A stretch of DNA of 64,000 nucleotides from Erigeron canadensis (taxonomy: Eukaryota > Streptophyta > Magnoliopsida > Asterales > Asteraceae): contig NC_057765.1 of assembly GCF_010389155.1 (NCBI RefSeq), positions 2,852,001-2,916,000 on the forward strand. Reading direction: 5' to 3'. Both the position numbers and the translations under genes were made by a program. Below are positions 46,601-59,894 of the stretch, in pieces (the stretch's first letter is position 1; every line of letters begins with the position of its first letter). The notes below the pieces were generated by a model. The model did not search any database and was not told the origin of the DNA. It was given only the letters and a program-made list of their open reading frames with translations.

Positions 46601-49600
46601 TATTTTATGCCTATAACCTCTCTTAAATAATAGATTCCAAAATATAGATTATTACTGTGAAAGTCTAGCTATCATAATCATATTTACTTATGTGGGAATT
46701 TAATTATTGATAAGATTTTAAGAAAAAGAACACCAAAGTCCTAGCATTTCAACATAACCCCATCCAGACGGTTTTCACCCATAAATTCTTAAGCTATTCA
46801 GTTTTAGCCCATCTGGATATGTTGTTTCACCAAAACAAAACAAAAGGATTAACACACGGAGTCCAAATTGACCCATTTCTAATCCAATAAGCAAGTTTGG
46901 AAATGTTTTCATTTTATAAAAACAAAAACCATCTAACCTTAAACGACATCATATTAAACAAAGAGATCTTCCCGCCTGAGGCAGACATAATGTAGGAGTC
47001 ATTCTTTGACAATGCAAAGCACGAAATGGAATCTTCAGGTCTTGTATCACTGATATCATTGGTCATTAGTATACCACTTGTTGGTTGCCATAGCCGAGGT
47101 TTAAATTTAGCAGTAGCCTAAAAAAAGGCATGAATTCTTCAAGAACAAACCAAGGTTTAGCATAATGACAGAATTCAGGTGTTATCATAGATTAATACCT
47201 TCGCAGTTGAATTAAGATCATTTCGTTGCCATTTCCATAATTTATGAACAGCATTGGCCTCTAGCGCTAATATGGCAGATCCAGAATTTGTGTATACTAA
47301 ACTTGAAATCTGTAGCATCAAATGGGGAGAAATGAATGGAGTCAATAACCAAACTTACCTAATAGGTAAAGACTAGCTACATGGATCTTACCAATGTTGT
47401 ATTGTATTCAAGTAGAAATATCAATGGATGACAAAATGTACTGAGTAATAATTATGATGATGATAAATGCAAATGTTCGGAGATATGCTTCAAGATCATA
47501 GCAGTGCCGCTAAAAAGAAGTGAAATGTAGGAATACCCGTATTGATGAAGCTGTCTTGTCAGGAAGCCTTAAGAAGCGGCACTGTGCTGGGTTTGTGATT
47601 TCCGTTAACTCCCATACTCTAGATTTTTCCACAGATTCATCTGTAATTCTCTGTTTTACATCTATTGGGGTCCGATTTTCAGCATTCTACAGGCACACCC
47701 CAATAAGAAACTATTAAAATCATGAACAAAGACTGTAGTAAAAAAAAGATCACGGATCAGTTTCTACGTCAATCATTTCCAAACTAAGCCTATTAGATAA
47801 GTTTAGTTATTGACCCCATAAATCTTTATATCTCGCATTTCAAGTCTGTCAGGTCTAGTTCCATTGCACTCCCATCCAAACTAAACATCTATCATAGTGA
47901 TAATGCCACAAATACAAAAGAAATGCTCACCATCACCACCATAGAGGGCATTGGTGTAACTCTATCCATGATACTTGATCCCACGGGTGTATTAGCAGCA
48001 CCAAACATGCACATCATGGGGGTCTATTATACATGTATACCGATTCAGTAAGACACAATAAAATTACATAACAGACAAAGGCATAAGAGACCATTTGTTT
48101 TTTGAATAGCACATAATAGACTATTTACCTTCACAGCAGATGCGGATGCAATCCTAGAAGCGTCAAAAGGCCGATTCTCCATAGTTCTTAGTAACCTAAT
48201 TCCATCCTGGTTAGCAAGAATTTTTATGCCATTTTCATTTGTTGAAACAGCCATCAGAGTCCCTTCTTTGTTGAATCTTATACAAGGAGAAGCCTGCAGA
48301 CACATCAGGAACCAGAAATCAGTTAAGTATATGTGGCAATTTTGACACATTTATTAATTAGTCAATCAGGGTAACCTTTTATCTCTAAGGTGTCAAACAG
48401 GTAGAAACAACACTTGCTTCAAAGGGACAGGTCCAAAGTCATCTAAAGTGAACTTTAAGTGCATCAAAACCTCTTAAATAGTTAAATAATTACTTACTAG
48501 AAATCAGATAATCATTGAAAGGGCTTTTTTTACTCTAAAGTAGCAACCTACTTGTCACTTACACCATCCTATAACCCAAAATCTGGAAAAGGAAGGCAAA
48601 ATCTTGTTCAGTTGAATCTGATATGACATTATTTAGCTTGTAAAGTGTAAACGTTCGATATTGATGTGAGGATTCTCTAAAGCGCAGTTGCATAGTGTTT
48701 AGAAAATCCAAACATAGATAGTTAGTGAGGCTGAAATGTGTCTAATTATCCTCGTAACAATCTTTCGGGTTACAAGATGGTATGTAAGCGACAAATTTTA
48801 AATGTACAATGTACATAAAACACACAAAAAAAAAGTAGGGTGGTATTTCATATAGGAAATCCTTAATGATATAATATACTTTTGTAAAACTTTGACCTAC
48901 CAATTAGTTACTGAAAATACTTGACGTCTCAGATCAGCCTGTTTAGACCCGTACCAACAAATTACCCATTTTGGACCCTTACGTAAAGTCACAAACATAC
49001 AGTAGAGAGGATAAATGTAGATGATAGTATCAGATTAGTACCGGCAAACCACCATCAGCATCAGTAGTTGTCAATAAGTTAACATTGTCCACATCCCAAA
49101 ATTTGATCAAAAACTCATCACCTGTAGCTAGAAAACGGTTCTTGGTAGTATCAAACTGCACAAAATCAACAGATCGTTTTCCAAGCCCATTATATGTGCG
49201 TTTCACTGCTCCTTCACTTTCATTCCATTCAACAAGGTATGAATCTCCTTCTTTATTTGTTCCACATGAGAACAACCTATTAATTATGCAGATAGTTATT
49301 TCAGTAAAAGTCAAAAGGCCAGAACATATCTTGAAGTTGGCTAAAAAAATGGATAGCATGCATATAGGGTACATTTATTTAACCGGCAAGATGGGATAGC
49401 ATGCATATAGGGTACATTTATTTCGGGTCCGGTTGTGATTGGCTAAGAATATGATTTTTAATACTAATTTATATTTATATACATATAGTAAGATGATTTT
49501 TAGCAGATTTAGTACATTTAAAATGCACTTTTAACTTTCAGCCTGACAATTCCTCTTGAACTAACTTTTTTATTTAACTAGTTCGAGATAAAACATAGAC

Positions 49601-52600
49601 TATATGAACCCATTCATAGAAAAATGGGTTAAAAAAACCTCATACAGAGATTAAAAAGCATAAAATCAAGCGAGCGAAAAGAAAGCATAGGGAATGTTAT
49701 ACCTTGTTCCATCGGCGCTATAAGCCATAGTGGTGGGTGAATGACCCGGTGCATCATAGTCCACTCTTGAACCCATGTTATCATACAGCCATGCCTTTAT
49801 TTTCCCATCAGTTGCTGCTGAGAAGATAAACTGGTAGACCAAAAAAATAAGATAAACCAATTAGCATCTGGTACTCAATGTATCGAAATAAATATAGCAC
49901 ATTTGGATTTTGGACAGCAAACCCGCATAGTATTCAATTCATGACTTGTATTCTAGAACTTTCATACTAATCTGTTGTTTGTCACTTCAAGAGATTAATT
50001 ATTACCTGGATATTTTCTTTAAAATGTGGACAAACAGAATAAACAGGGGCATCATGACCCTCAAACCTATACTGTTTTGTGCCTGTTACTGCATCCCACA
50101 CCTGTAAAAAAGTTTTATGTTATACGTAGCATAAATAATGCAAACGTGTATAATCCTTTCGAAAACAACACTGGTAGAAAACAAACCTTTATCGATCTAT
50201 CCTCTCCGCATGTCACAATGCAGAGTTGTTTGTTTGGATAAGAGAAAGCAATGTCATTAACACTGCCAACATGAGCCTCAATCTATACAATTGATAAAAA
50301 TGTGGCTCATAGGAATCAAATACATTCAGTAAAACAAGATCAGATGTCCCCACTTAAATTACAGGTAAGCATACACAAACCTCTAAGTGGTTTCGAAGAT
50401 CATCACCCCCGTGATAAGAGTATATCTGCACAATGTGCTTTGAGTATGCAACACCTATTTATTTGGTAGTGTCAAACAAGTTTCAAGCTCAATTTTATCG
50501 GTTACAGTAAGAAAATATTTACTAATCTAAAAATTAAAGTAATACACGAAAATAAGATTTATTACCAAACAATGTTCCATCAGGACTCCATGTTACACGA
50601 TTAATTGATGCGGTATTGTTGTTGGCCAAAGATGCCTATTATGAACATGAAGTCAAAAGGTGAAGATGACTTTCAGTGCATGTATAACTATAAACTATAT
50701 GGTTTATGATTGAAATGTTGTTCATTATATATATACACCACAAAGGTACGAACCTGCAAAGGCATTGAACAAGCACTAAGATCCCAGACCTTAAAATTCT
50801 TGTGAGCAATTTTCTCCCTGCTACCGAGCTCCCATATCATGATATCTCCATTGCTCAATCCAGCTAACATTGGTCAATTCAAGTAAAGACAAATCACATA
50901 TAACTATATATTTCAAGCGATGAAAATTCAGGAAAGCATAAATAAGAGAAGATCAGAAACTTGATAAATTAATATCCAGAATACACAGTACACGTGAACT
51001 GACCGAGAAGCAGAACTTGCTGAAGTGGGTGGAAATCCATACTTTTGACTGTTGATCCCTGACTTACGGTCGTCCATACAGTCTTAGGCAAATCATCAGA
51101 TGAGTACGAGCTTTGACCATGACTTTGACCCATATAACCAACAGGTAACATATTAACAGGCATGTGATTCACCTGCAACAATCATTGAATGAGAAAAACA
51201 AACTGATGTTTTACGAATAGGTTTTTGGAAGAAAAAAAAACAAATTTAATAGATTTAATTTGAGCATCAAACATTCAAATTTACAGATGGGATTACAAAC
51301 ATGTTCAGGTAATAATAGAATATGAGTTATGTGAACTTTAATCCAAAACAGAGAAAAACCGGCAGAATATGCCATACTTCATCAGATATGCCAAATGTCC
51401 TCGTTCTCTTCAACACATGTTCAGAGTCAGCTGTTTGATAGTCTAGAGCTGGATTATTGGTTGGAGGAGTCCAAGGTGGCTTTAGCAAAGCTTTAATGTG
51501 AATGCAAACAAGAAACAACCAAATATATTCAGAAGGGTCGTACTCGGTACTTTTATATAGGATACTAACTTTAATATCAAGCCAGAATATATGTACCAGC
51601 ATTATTAGGTTGAGCGAAATCAATAGGACCAGCAGTAGACGATAGATGAGGCATTGCGGTCGGATTTCCCATCCAACCAGCAAGAGTTAATGGCATAGGT
51701 GGGGGTGCAGACTGAAAAGGCTTCAGATACAAATTTTACAAAAAATAAAGTAAAAACAGTTAGAGAGCTTAGTTTTAAAGATTACATATTTAAATGACTT
51801 TAACATAGTAGGCTAATCCCACTTACACCATGAGCACCAAGAAGCGGAAATCCTGGAGGCTTCGGTACAGAACCCATTAATGGGTTAGTTACAAGAGACG
51901 GGGCTCGCGCACCATTCGACTGTGACTGTCCACAAGAATGATCAATGAAAAGCGTTTTTATGTCCGGGTTCGGCTTCGGGTTTTTACAAAGCTGGTGTTG
52001 CCAGTTCAGACTACAATCCACAAATAAATATCAAAATCAAATGCTGAAACTATATATATATATATATATGGGGTGGGTTATTTTAGGACCACTCCTTATT
52101 TTAGGACCATTAGGACCATGTAGAAATTGTAACTTACACATCATCATCATCATCACCGACCACCACCATGATCCTCCGGCGACGGCGACCAACGCCACCG
52201 CGACTTACACATGTGTAATACAACTTACACATGTGTAAGTCGCGGTGGCGGTGGTCGCCGTCGCCGGAGGATCATGGTGGTGGTAAGAGATGATCATGGT
52301 GGTGGTCGGAGATGGTGAAAAATGAATGATTAAGATTTGGTCCTAATGGTCCTAAAATAAGCATTGGTCCTAGAATAACTTGGACCTATATATAAGAGTC
52401 TAAGTCAAAGCTACATAACAACAAGGGACAAACCTTTGGTTAACAAGTGTTCGAAGTCTTGAATTCTTCAAGCTCGGAAAATTTAACTTATCACGAAACA
52501 AAGGATTTGCCTCAATCAATTTCTTAAGCTCGCCCAACATTATACCCCTAGCAGAATTGGTGTCTCCATATTTTGATAATTGTTCATTGTCCCTGTATGC

Positions 52601-53398
52601 ATAAATATATATCAAGAGATACAATTTTATACTATAAATGCATATATAGATTGAATAATAAACATCAAAAACAATGAATGCATATAAATTGAGTAATAAA
52701 CATCACGAAAGGCGACAAAACATTACACACCTGAAGTTCTCTAGAGTCAAAAGCTGAGTTATTTCTTTAAAAAGATCTTCATTAAAAGCGGAAAACACTT
52801 TCAAGTCCTTCACTAGAATTTCAACGCCTTTAGCACGATCCTTCCTAAAATTTTATCACAACATAAGATCCTAGATACAAACTTCAAATTCCATACAAAT
52901 TCCATCATCATTCAAATTTATAATACAATAGTATATATGAACACATTTAACACCATTATTAATTCGATATAACATAAAAACACGTGCAAATGAACACGCT
53001 TACACGACTAAAACATATATTATCACATACTTGTCTAACGCTTCCAAGTACTTCTGCTTCCGTATCTCAAAAAAGATTTTCATTGAGTATCGATTGTCCT
53101 CAACCTTTGTAAATCCAGAGAGATATTTTTCCACATCATCCCATTTACCGTTCATCACCATTTCTTCAAAATAACGCATATTGAAGAAAAAACCTGACTC
53201 ATGCTCCAACCTCCACATCAAAATAAACAATCAATCAAAACAAAAATTTTCCATTTTGTCAAAATCTGAAAAAATAAAAAAATTTTACAAAAAATAATAA
53301 ACATATAAAAAAGGTTACCTATGAACAGAGTCTTTAAACTTCTCTTCATCTAGAAATTGAAGTATTAAAAACACTAGCTCTCTGCTTAGAGATGACAT
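43685..53398 (-). CDS. TPR4: TOPLESS-related transcriptional corepressor, TPR4-like, 25 exons
   Basis: A Groucho/TLE-type corepressor. The N-terminal LisH-CTLH domain (residues 1 to about 210) recruits EAR-motif repressors, such as Aux/IAA and NINJA complexes, in the nucleus; two WD40 propellers follow. Exons are 53398-53319, 53210-53031, 52844-52731, 52592-52434, 52010-51827, 51720-51597, 51490-51378, 51172-51004, 50863-50754, 50635-50566, 50454-50381, 50282-50187, 50101-50006, 49830-49703, 49276-49042, 48293-48129, 48023-47931, 47686-47537, 47309-47199, 47117-46938, 46113-45985, 45900-45805, 45455-45267, 44512-44349 and 43889-43685. They sum to 3414 nt, 1137 aa. Hallmarks are MSSLSRELVFLILQFLDEEK, YLSGFTKVEDNRYSMKIFFE, LNWQHQLCKN and FLAFHPQDNNVIAIGMEDSS. 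The features GIMLGELKKL, FPSLKNSRLRTL and GLGKRSV favour the TPR4 clade over TPL/TPR1. It appears fully intact. Confidence 0.95.
44624..45061. mobile_element. MITE in TOPLESS-like intron 23
   Basis: About 438 bp with imperfect terminal inverted repeats. The left end reads AAGGTGTTTGGAAGTGCAAT, and the right end reversed reads AAGGTGTGTTTGGATTTGCA. No coding sequence is present, and a target duplication was not resolved. The ends resemble widespread plant MITEs near genes. Confidence 0.7.
52070..52386. mobile_element. Hairpin MITE in TOPLESS-like intron 4
   Basis: About 317 bp set in a TA microsatellite. Terminal inverted repeats of about 45 bp contain TTATTTTAGGACCATTAGGA at both ends. Inside is a second, GC-rich inverted repeat: GATCCTCCGGCGACGGCGAC on one side is met by its reverse near 52250, with the ACACATGTGTAA palindrome at the centre. 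The transcript could fold into an almost continuous hairpin. No coding sequence is present. Confidence 0.88.
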
Positions 53399-53472
53399 TT
53401 CTTCACCCTATTAATCCTGCAACCAAATTTACACCATGCTATGGTATCTTTATATATATATATATATATATA

Positions 53473-53633
53473 GGGGATGGGAATATAAGGCTGTTAGGTA
53501 CCTAAGCTTAGGTGTGGAACACTCGCATATTGTTTTTTCTCCATAAAATTCGTGGGCCCAAGCATTTATTCATTAATCAAAAAATATTAAAAAATTTGTA
53601 TGTGGGGGGTTCAGCCTTATATTCACTTTTCCC
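53473..53633. mobile_element. MITE 1 in TOPLESS-like leader intron
   Basis: A 161-bp element bounded by TA repeats. The left end is GGGGATGGGAATATAAGGCT, and the right end reversed is GGGAAAAGTGAATATAAGGC. It has no coding potential and is inserted in a TA microsatellite (53449-53472). Confidence 0.75.
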
Positions 53634-53649
53634 ATATATATATATATAC

Positions 53650-54010
53650 TAAGAGTTTCCTTATTTTGAGAACCATTTTTTTTTTAAGAACCATAAGAAC
53701 TCTTAGATAATATACTTGTTCACATGTTTTTTTTACTCATTCACATGTGAAATGATATAAAAAGGTATGTTGTAGAAGAAACCTTTTTATGAAACCTTCA
53801 AAGTAGCTTTTTATGAACTTGTGAATGAATTTGTTCACATGTGACAAACGGCTATATGTAAGGTTTTGAAAAAAAATTTATTCTGCAACATATTTTTTTA
53901 TAACGTTTCACATGTGAATGAACAAAAAAAAAATATGATCCAATAAAAATATTAGGAGTTCTTACGGTTCTTACAAAAAGATGGGTTCTCAAAATAAGGC
54001 TCCCTTGCTA
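53650..54010. mobile_element. MITE 2 in TOPLESS-like leader intron
   Basis: About 360 bp with terminal inverted repeats sharing CCTTATTTTGAGAACC (left near 53659; right reversed, near 53995). It is AT-rich and non-coding and adjoins MITE 1 across a short TA tract. The interior holds a second inverted pair around TTCACATGTGA. Confidence 0.75.
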
Positions 54011-54518
54011 ACTAAAATACATATATTAAATTACATAAATATAAAAATTCACAAAATTGAAAGGCAACACCAGCCAAAAGAAAAAAAACCTCACAGATCG
54101 ATCATTTCATAAAATTAAAAACCCCTAAATATCTTCATGTAACAGAAAAATATCAACCACTAGATACAAATATAATTATATATTTGGATTGGTTAACACC
54201 CTAGCCTCAGGAGAGAGAGAGAGAGGTAAGGGTTCTATGACTTCTATCCTCATGCCAATATTGTAGGTCATTTTCTATCTTAGATGGAACCCGAAAGCAG
54301 CCTCTCTATACCGTCGAGTAAGACGTCCCAAACCCGTGGGGCATTGGGTGCTTACTTTTTATATATATACATATATATATATAATCAAAACTAGATGTGT
54401 ATAATTCATTAAAAGAAAGTTAAAAAGAAAATTAAATAAATAAATTTATATGTATATATAGTTACCTCTAGAAATGAAGAAGAGATCGTAGGTAGGGTCT
54501 TGAGACAGTAAAATTAAA

Positions 54519-54556
<38 letters not shown>

Positions 54557-54800
54557 TGATGATCAAATTTGCATATCATCAAAATGAAATCAAAAAATTT
54601 TAAGCTTTTCACCTAATTTATTTATTTTTACTTTTATTTTTCTAGAGAAAGAAAGAAGAGGGGGGTGGTTTGTGTTTGGTGTGAAGCCAAGAAAAAACCA
54701 TTAAATACTACTCGGAAGTGTGTGTGTGTGTGTGTGTAGTACGAGATGATAGGGAAAGCACGTGAAATGTTCGGGATTTGATAAGGCCTTTTACTTATAA

Positions 54801-57060
54801 AGACCAATTGATAAGTAATTTCGTGGTCACTTGATAAGTTGTTCAGGTTATTGGAGTTTATTTTTTATTTTTTGAATTTATAAGTATTTTTATTTGGCAC
54901 GCTTTTCGAGGCTAGTTTTGAAAAGGATCTTTCCTTTTGATTTTTTGGAGGTAGAGTGTAGTGTAGACGACTTCATAATTCAGGGATGTGGATGTATTGA
55001 TGGCTTATATTTTATGGGAGGCCCTACCCACTTTCTCAAAATTTCCTACTTTTTCAAACCATTTGAAACCCTTTCTTTCGAAAATTATAAATAGCAAAAG
55101 TTTTTTCTTATACTCCGTATTAAAGTATCGTTTCTTGCCTTTTTCTCTTTTCTTTAACGGTAGAGAAATATTATTAACATGAACCGGTTAAAATTCAAAA
55201 ACTACATAAATACAGAATATTATTTCTTATGTAGAGTATTGTTTTTAACGTATATTTTTTGAAACATCCCAAACCAAAATAGACCAATAGTGTGAGAAAA
55301 CATTTTTAGATGTTCTATACTTATAAAAAATACAGAAATTTTTCATGAAAAATTAAAATGTTCCAAATCAAGAAAAGACACTCTTAATGTTCTTAAAATG
55401 ATGTAAATAGACTAGTATACAAGTTTCAGGACCTAAAAAGGTCAAACAATGACTCGGGAAAAATTAAGGTTTGAAGACAGTAGAGCACGACCTTTGCAAT
55501 CTGCAAGAGTAGTGCTCTGTGTCACAGAGTTCGTGCTCTGAGACACAGAGGTTATGCTCTCTGTTGTACTCCGAAAACACCCCTTTTGACGTTTTTCAAC
55601 ATTCCGACTCTGTTGTAAATTTTCCCAATACAAATACTGATTCAATAATAACATAAACAGTTAACTAAATATTCCAAGGACTTCCATTTGTTCAAAATGT
55701 AAGTTTTGCAAAGAAATAGGTCATTAACCCATTTTATCAAACCATTCAAACACCACTTTGACATTCGTTTACAATAAACAACTAACTAACTTTAAAGTAC
55801 AATTATGCATAAAACCCATATGCCAAAACACATACAAAACATATACCAAGAATCATGAGTTTAACAAGGGATACGTTCATCTAGGTTTTTAGCAAAAAAA
55901 AATGACATTTTACACGAAATGGGCAATACCTTCAAAACAAGCACTTCAACTTCAACCTCTAGCACTTTATCACTTGTTCCCACCCTTAGAACTTCCTATA
56001 AAAAGAATAATAACTAGAAACGTAAGCTTTTGCTTAGTGAGCACCATATGCATTCAACAATACAATATCATGACATAATTAACAAACCAAATATAAGGAT
56101 CCTTATATGACAATAAGCCCATGAATCGTCATCCATGACTTATTGCCCACACATCGAGCAAAAGAGCCTAAGACTCCGCGACTTACAACAAATACACATA
56201 GTACTCACCTTAGACAAATTTTCGTAATTTCAAAACACAAGATGTCTTCTATCAATAAGTCATCAATCATCAATTCATGATTCATAAGACCAATTATCAA
56301 TGTCCATCAAGTTTAACCCATCCCAAATTCCACAACCTATTATTATGTTTGGCTTGAATCATATTTTCATCATTTCCAATTTCAATCACATCATCTCATC
56401 ATTTTCACAATTCAATTCATACCATTATATTGGTTATAACAATTCCACCAATTCAAATAACAATAAAATATGAGTCAAACATAATAATGGAGTTTACTAT
56501 GGAATTAGCAACAATAATACCACCCCAAAAGTCAATCTAATCAAAAACCCCCAATTACTAAATAGGAAGAACCCTAATTCTAATAACTAAATTAATACAA
56601 TACACGAATCTTATACCTCAATTGAAGATATTAACTAGAGATAATTTATAATCACAATTTTCTTTCCTTTCCCATTTTGTGAATTTCGACACCCACACCC
56701 ACACATGCACTAAATCTCAATTGAAACTTGATAGAAATCTTGTAAGTTACTAGTGAAATTCTTGACTTGGGATGAGGAATTCAAGATTTTCAAGATTTTT
56801 TTTTACAAGGTTACTAGTTAAAATCTTGACTAGTGAAAATCTTGACTTGGATGAGGAATTTCAACACCCACGCCCACACACGCACACAAATCTCAATTGA
56901 AACTTGATAGAAATCTTGGTGAAAATCTTGTAGGTTACTACCAACTAATATTATGTTTAGTTTTCAAGATTTTTTTTCAAGATTTAAAGTATTATATTAT
57001 TGATTTTAAACAATTATGTTTAACTTTGAAGTTTCTAGTAAATTTGTAAAGTTCTAATAC
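54801..57060. other. Intergenic, probable LTR-retrotransposon remnants
   Basis: No supported gene. Positions 55440-55660 hold a GC-richer block with repeated TGCTCTGTGTCACAGAG-like motifs. Positions 55960-56500 contain AAGCTTTTGCTTAGTGAGCA followed by CA-rich sequence, a style I associate with plant Gypsy LTRs, but ends and target duplication were not found. Low confidence on family. Confidence 0.35.
56680..56945. repeat. Imperfect direct repeat of about 170-bp period
   Basis: The block TCTCAATTGAAACTTGATAG, with the preceding CACCCACACCCACAC tract, occurs near 56700 and again near 56880. Between them lie shorter repeats of AAATCTTGACT-GTGAAAATC. Non-coding. Confidence 0.7.
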
Positions 57061-57082
57061 CTATAATTTCAAAAATACTTAT

Positions 57083-57125
<43 letters not shown>

Positions 57126-59349
57126 AATCCGGGTTTTCCGGAATCAAGTCCAAGTATCCAAAAGCTTATTAAACCCCTCTCCCTTCCCTTCTCTCTTCCA
57201 AGTATTAAAATGACTAAAAGTAAGAATAAAGTTATGATTGGTGAAAATTATGAAATGTAGAGGAAACCCCTCTGAAATGTCAAATGAGACTGATTTGAAA
57301 ACTGTTATCCCGCAACCAAGATTCTACCCTTCCTTATGCTAATCTAATCACATCCTTTTATTTTTGGTACCGAATAGAGTATCAGTCATGAAGAAATCCA
57401 ACTCTTAATGTAAAAAGGGTTAAAACAATACGGAGTATTTAATTTCAAGACACTAACGAGTGAAAAGTACATCGGGCCATGGTGAACCAGAACATATGTG
57501 GGGTAATTGGCTTGTTAATCGAATACTACTATACCATTTAATATCCAATTTATCGTCATTCAAATTTTCGTATCGCATGATAAATTAGAATTATTTATTA
57601 GTGTATTCTTCTCTCATCAATTATTTTATTTGGTTCTCTTTATTTCAAGACAAGACAAGATAGAGACTTTTCCATCTAAGACACCTTTTTAAATTTAACA
57701 AACCATAAATAAAGCATATATTTGATATATACTAGTCATATGCACTATATTTATTAGGTATTTTGTGTTCATGTAATCTGGAGTTGAATAGATTACTTTT
57801 TTTATAAAAATGCACAATAGTGCAACCATAATAGAAAGAAAATAAATCATAACTAGACAAGAGTCATTGTTAAACAAAAGTTTGCAAGATAAGACTAATT
57901 AGTTTATGGTAGACCCAAAAGTTATTGTAAACAAAGTGATCTGAGGCAGAAAACTTATTGAAACTAAGAGTAGCTACTCATATGTAGTTGGAACCAAGAG
58001 AGCTGCCATCCAGTTGATCAGTATAAGGAGTCATCCATCTTGCGTCATCCTCTTGTTGGTTAAACCGCAGACTCCTGTACATTCCTTACTCTTTCAGGTT
58101 ATTCAAGACTGCTACAATTCTGTTGATAGTATCTTGTATATATTTTGTGACGACCTCTTTTGACTTTTCCCCGAGTCCATTGATGCAATTAATGCAATGA
58201 ACCTAAACCAGTGTGATAATTGAACCTCCGCCCGTATTGCTACTGCTACTTGTAGTGTTCTGGTGGCTATTGGAGCTGATGGAAAACGCTGATAACCCAA
58301 TTAGAGGAAAACGCTGAGAAATTCGATCATGTTTGGCAAGAACAAATGGCTCACTTGTTAGCAAGGACCACACCACTAGTGAACCAGATGGCTGACACTC
58401 GTCTCTTGGAGTAAGCGCTCAAACGGCGACTGATTAGCTTGTTGCAACAAATGTCAAATATTAAACACCCCAATCACCCCCCCCCCCCCCCCCCACCCCC
58501 CACCACCAACGTATACTGTTTATACAAAATGCATCTACGAAGGGCATGCTTAATTAAATGGTTAAGAGATGTCCTTTCTAAAGATCGATAAGAATTAAGA
58601 CATTATCTTAGGAAGCAAATCTAATAACCATGACAATTAAATCTAAAAAGAAAAAAATTAAACCTTAATCTTCCAAACACTCGGGGATTCCAATTACGCA
58701 CACATTAATTAATCGGTGTCGGATTAAGTACCTTGGCCAATAAAACTTAAACTCAAATCCTTACGGTCTATAAAAGCCATCATTCACTCTCTTAATAGTT
58801 CATATAAGACTTTGTTGATGGTACTAAAGATGTATCATCAGTTGATGATTTGGGACATCATGCAGCTGGTTATTATCAAATCCAACACTCTCACGATGCT
58901 GGTTATTAAGACTTAATTTGTTGGCTTTAATGACAAATTTTTACTCTTTTAATTGTTTAGTTTTGCCTTTCATTACTGTTTCAGCATGCACTTAACAAAT
59001 ATCTATATGCTTTTAATCATGACTATGAATATTTGTTAATTGTTACATCATAATCGTGTTGTAACAAGAACAAATAGTTAGTGTTGGTGTTTGTTAGATT
59101 ATCTAACAATTTAAAATAATAAAAACCAAACATGTGCATGCCACCTCTAACACTTGGCTTTTTTTTTTTTTTTTATATAAATGAAGTTAAGTTTTTTATA
59201 TCAAGAAGCAAAAAGACAATATTTAGATTAGTGATGGTAGTGGACACTAAGTGTTAAGTAGATTCAACAAATAGTAAACCTATATTTTCATATATATTGA
59301 CAATCGAACCTTCTAAACAAAACAGTTTAGAAAGTCTATCATGATTTGA
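57061..59349. other. Intergenic with small coding-like scraps
   Basis: A TA microsatellite lies at about 57089-57122 and a poly-C run at 58472-58500. On the plus strand 58310-58418 reads EENAEKFDHVWQEQMAHLLA and on to TRLLE then stop. Positions 58809-58909 read DFVDGTKDVSSVDDLGHHAA and on to HDAGY then stop. Both look like ends of old gene pieces that I cannot name. No complete gene is supported. Confidence 0.4.
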
Positions 59350-59698
59350 ACTGGTGATACGGTAGGAGAAGCAAAAGTAGTGGAAGACGTGCACCAAAGG
59401 AAAGTAGAAATGGCAAAAGCACTCTGACGCTTTTATTGCTTTATCGATCTTGTGGTTTTGGCACCTTTGACGAGATGCTTGGAGTGAGTTCAAGTGTTCA
59501 ACTCATGCATTCATGATAAGCCGGTTGGTTTAATGAATATGGATGGGTACTGCGACTTCCCCATTTCATTCCTTGAAAAAGCATAGGAAGGGTTCATCAG
59601 AGAGGGTGTTTGTCACATTCTGATCCAACAGCTAAGCCTTTGGTTCAGAAATTAGATGGATATGGGAAATGAAGCAACAGTTTGGGAACAATTACTAG
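59350..59698 (+). pseudogene. Broken LOG (cytokinin riboside-phosphate hydrolase) copy, plus strand
   Basis: Remains of a LONELY GUY gene, whose product releases active cytokinin from the nucleotide. Recognisable pieces are TGDTVGEAKVVEDVHQRKVE, MAKAL, then in other frames GTFDEML, IHDKPVGLMNMDGYCDFP, ISFLEKA, EGFIREG and CHIL. It has an internal TGA after MAKAL and several frameshifts. The PGGxGT catalytic motif is degraded. The parts run together without introns, which would fit a retro-copied origin if an intron is normally present here. It faces the minus-strand copy at 59895-60220. Confidence 0.88.
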
Positions 59699-59894
59699 AT
59701 GAGATAGGTGTTTTCTTTTTTCGTTTATATTTTTGTTGATGAAGGGATTAGAAATCCTTTGTGAAGGGCTTAGTCAATTTGTTTTTCTAGTCATTACATC
59801 TTCAATAATGTACAAAAGATTAACCCTTTCACATCAAGATTCTAATCCCTTCATCAGAAAAAAGAAAAACAAAAGAAGAAAAAACATATCTTAT

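Larger units (their letters stand above)
53399..54800 (-). promoter_or_regulatory. TOPLESS-like 5' UTR with probable leader intron, and promoter
   Basis: Just upstream of the start codon is an acceptor (minus-strand TTTGGTTGCAG, at about 53419-53429), and at about 54465 there is a matching GAG-GTAACT donor, suggesting a leader intron of about 1.05 kb. The presumed first exon, at 54467 and above, carries an (AAT)n microsatellite (about 54518-54556) and lies downstream of a CT/GA-rich tract (54640-54660) and a GT microsatellite (about 54718-54737). The leader intron hosts two MITEs. Transcription start is not defined by sequence alone. Confidence 0.55.

Noticed and set aside
54894..55094. Open frame of 66 codons on the plus strand
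   Set aside because: No family resemblance, no splice context and the composition of AT-rich spacer.
58472..58500. Poly-C tract as a functional element
   Set aside because: A single homopolymer run with no surrounding structure. It is likely slippage or an assembly artefact.
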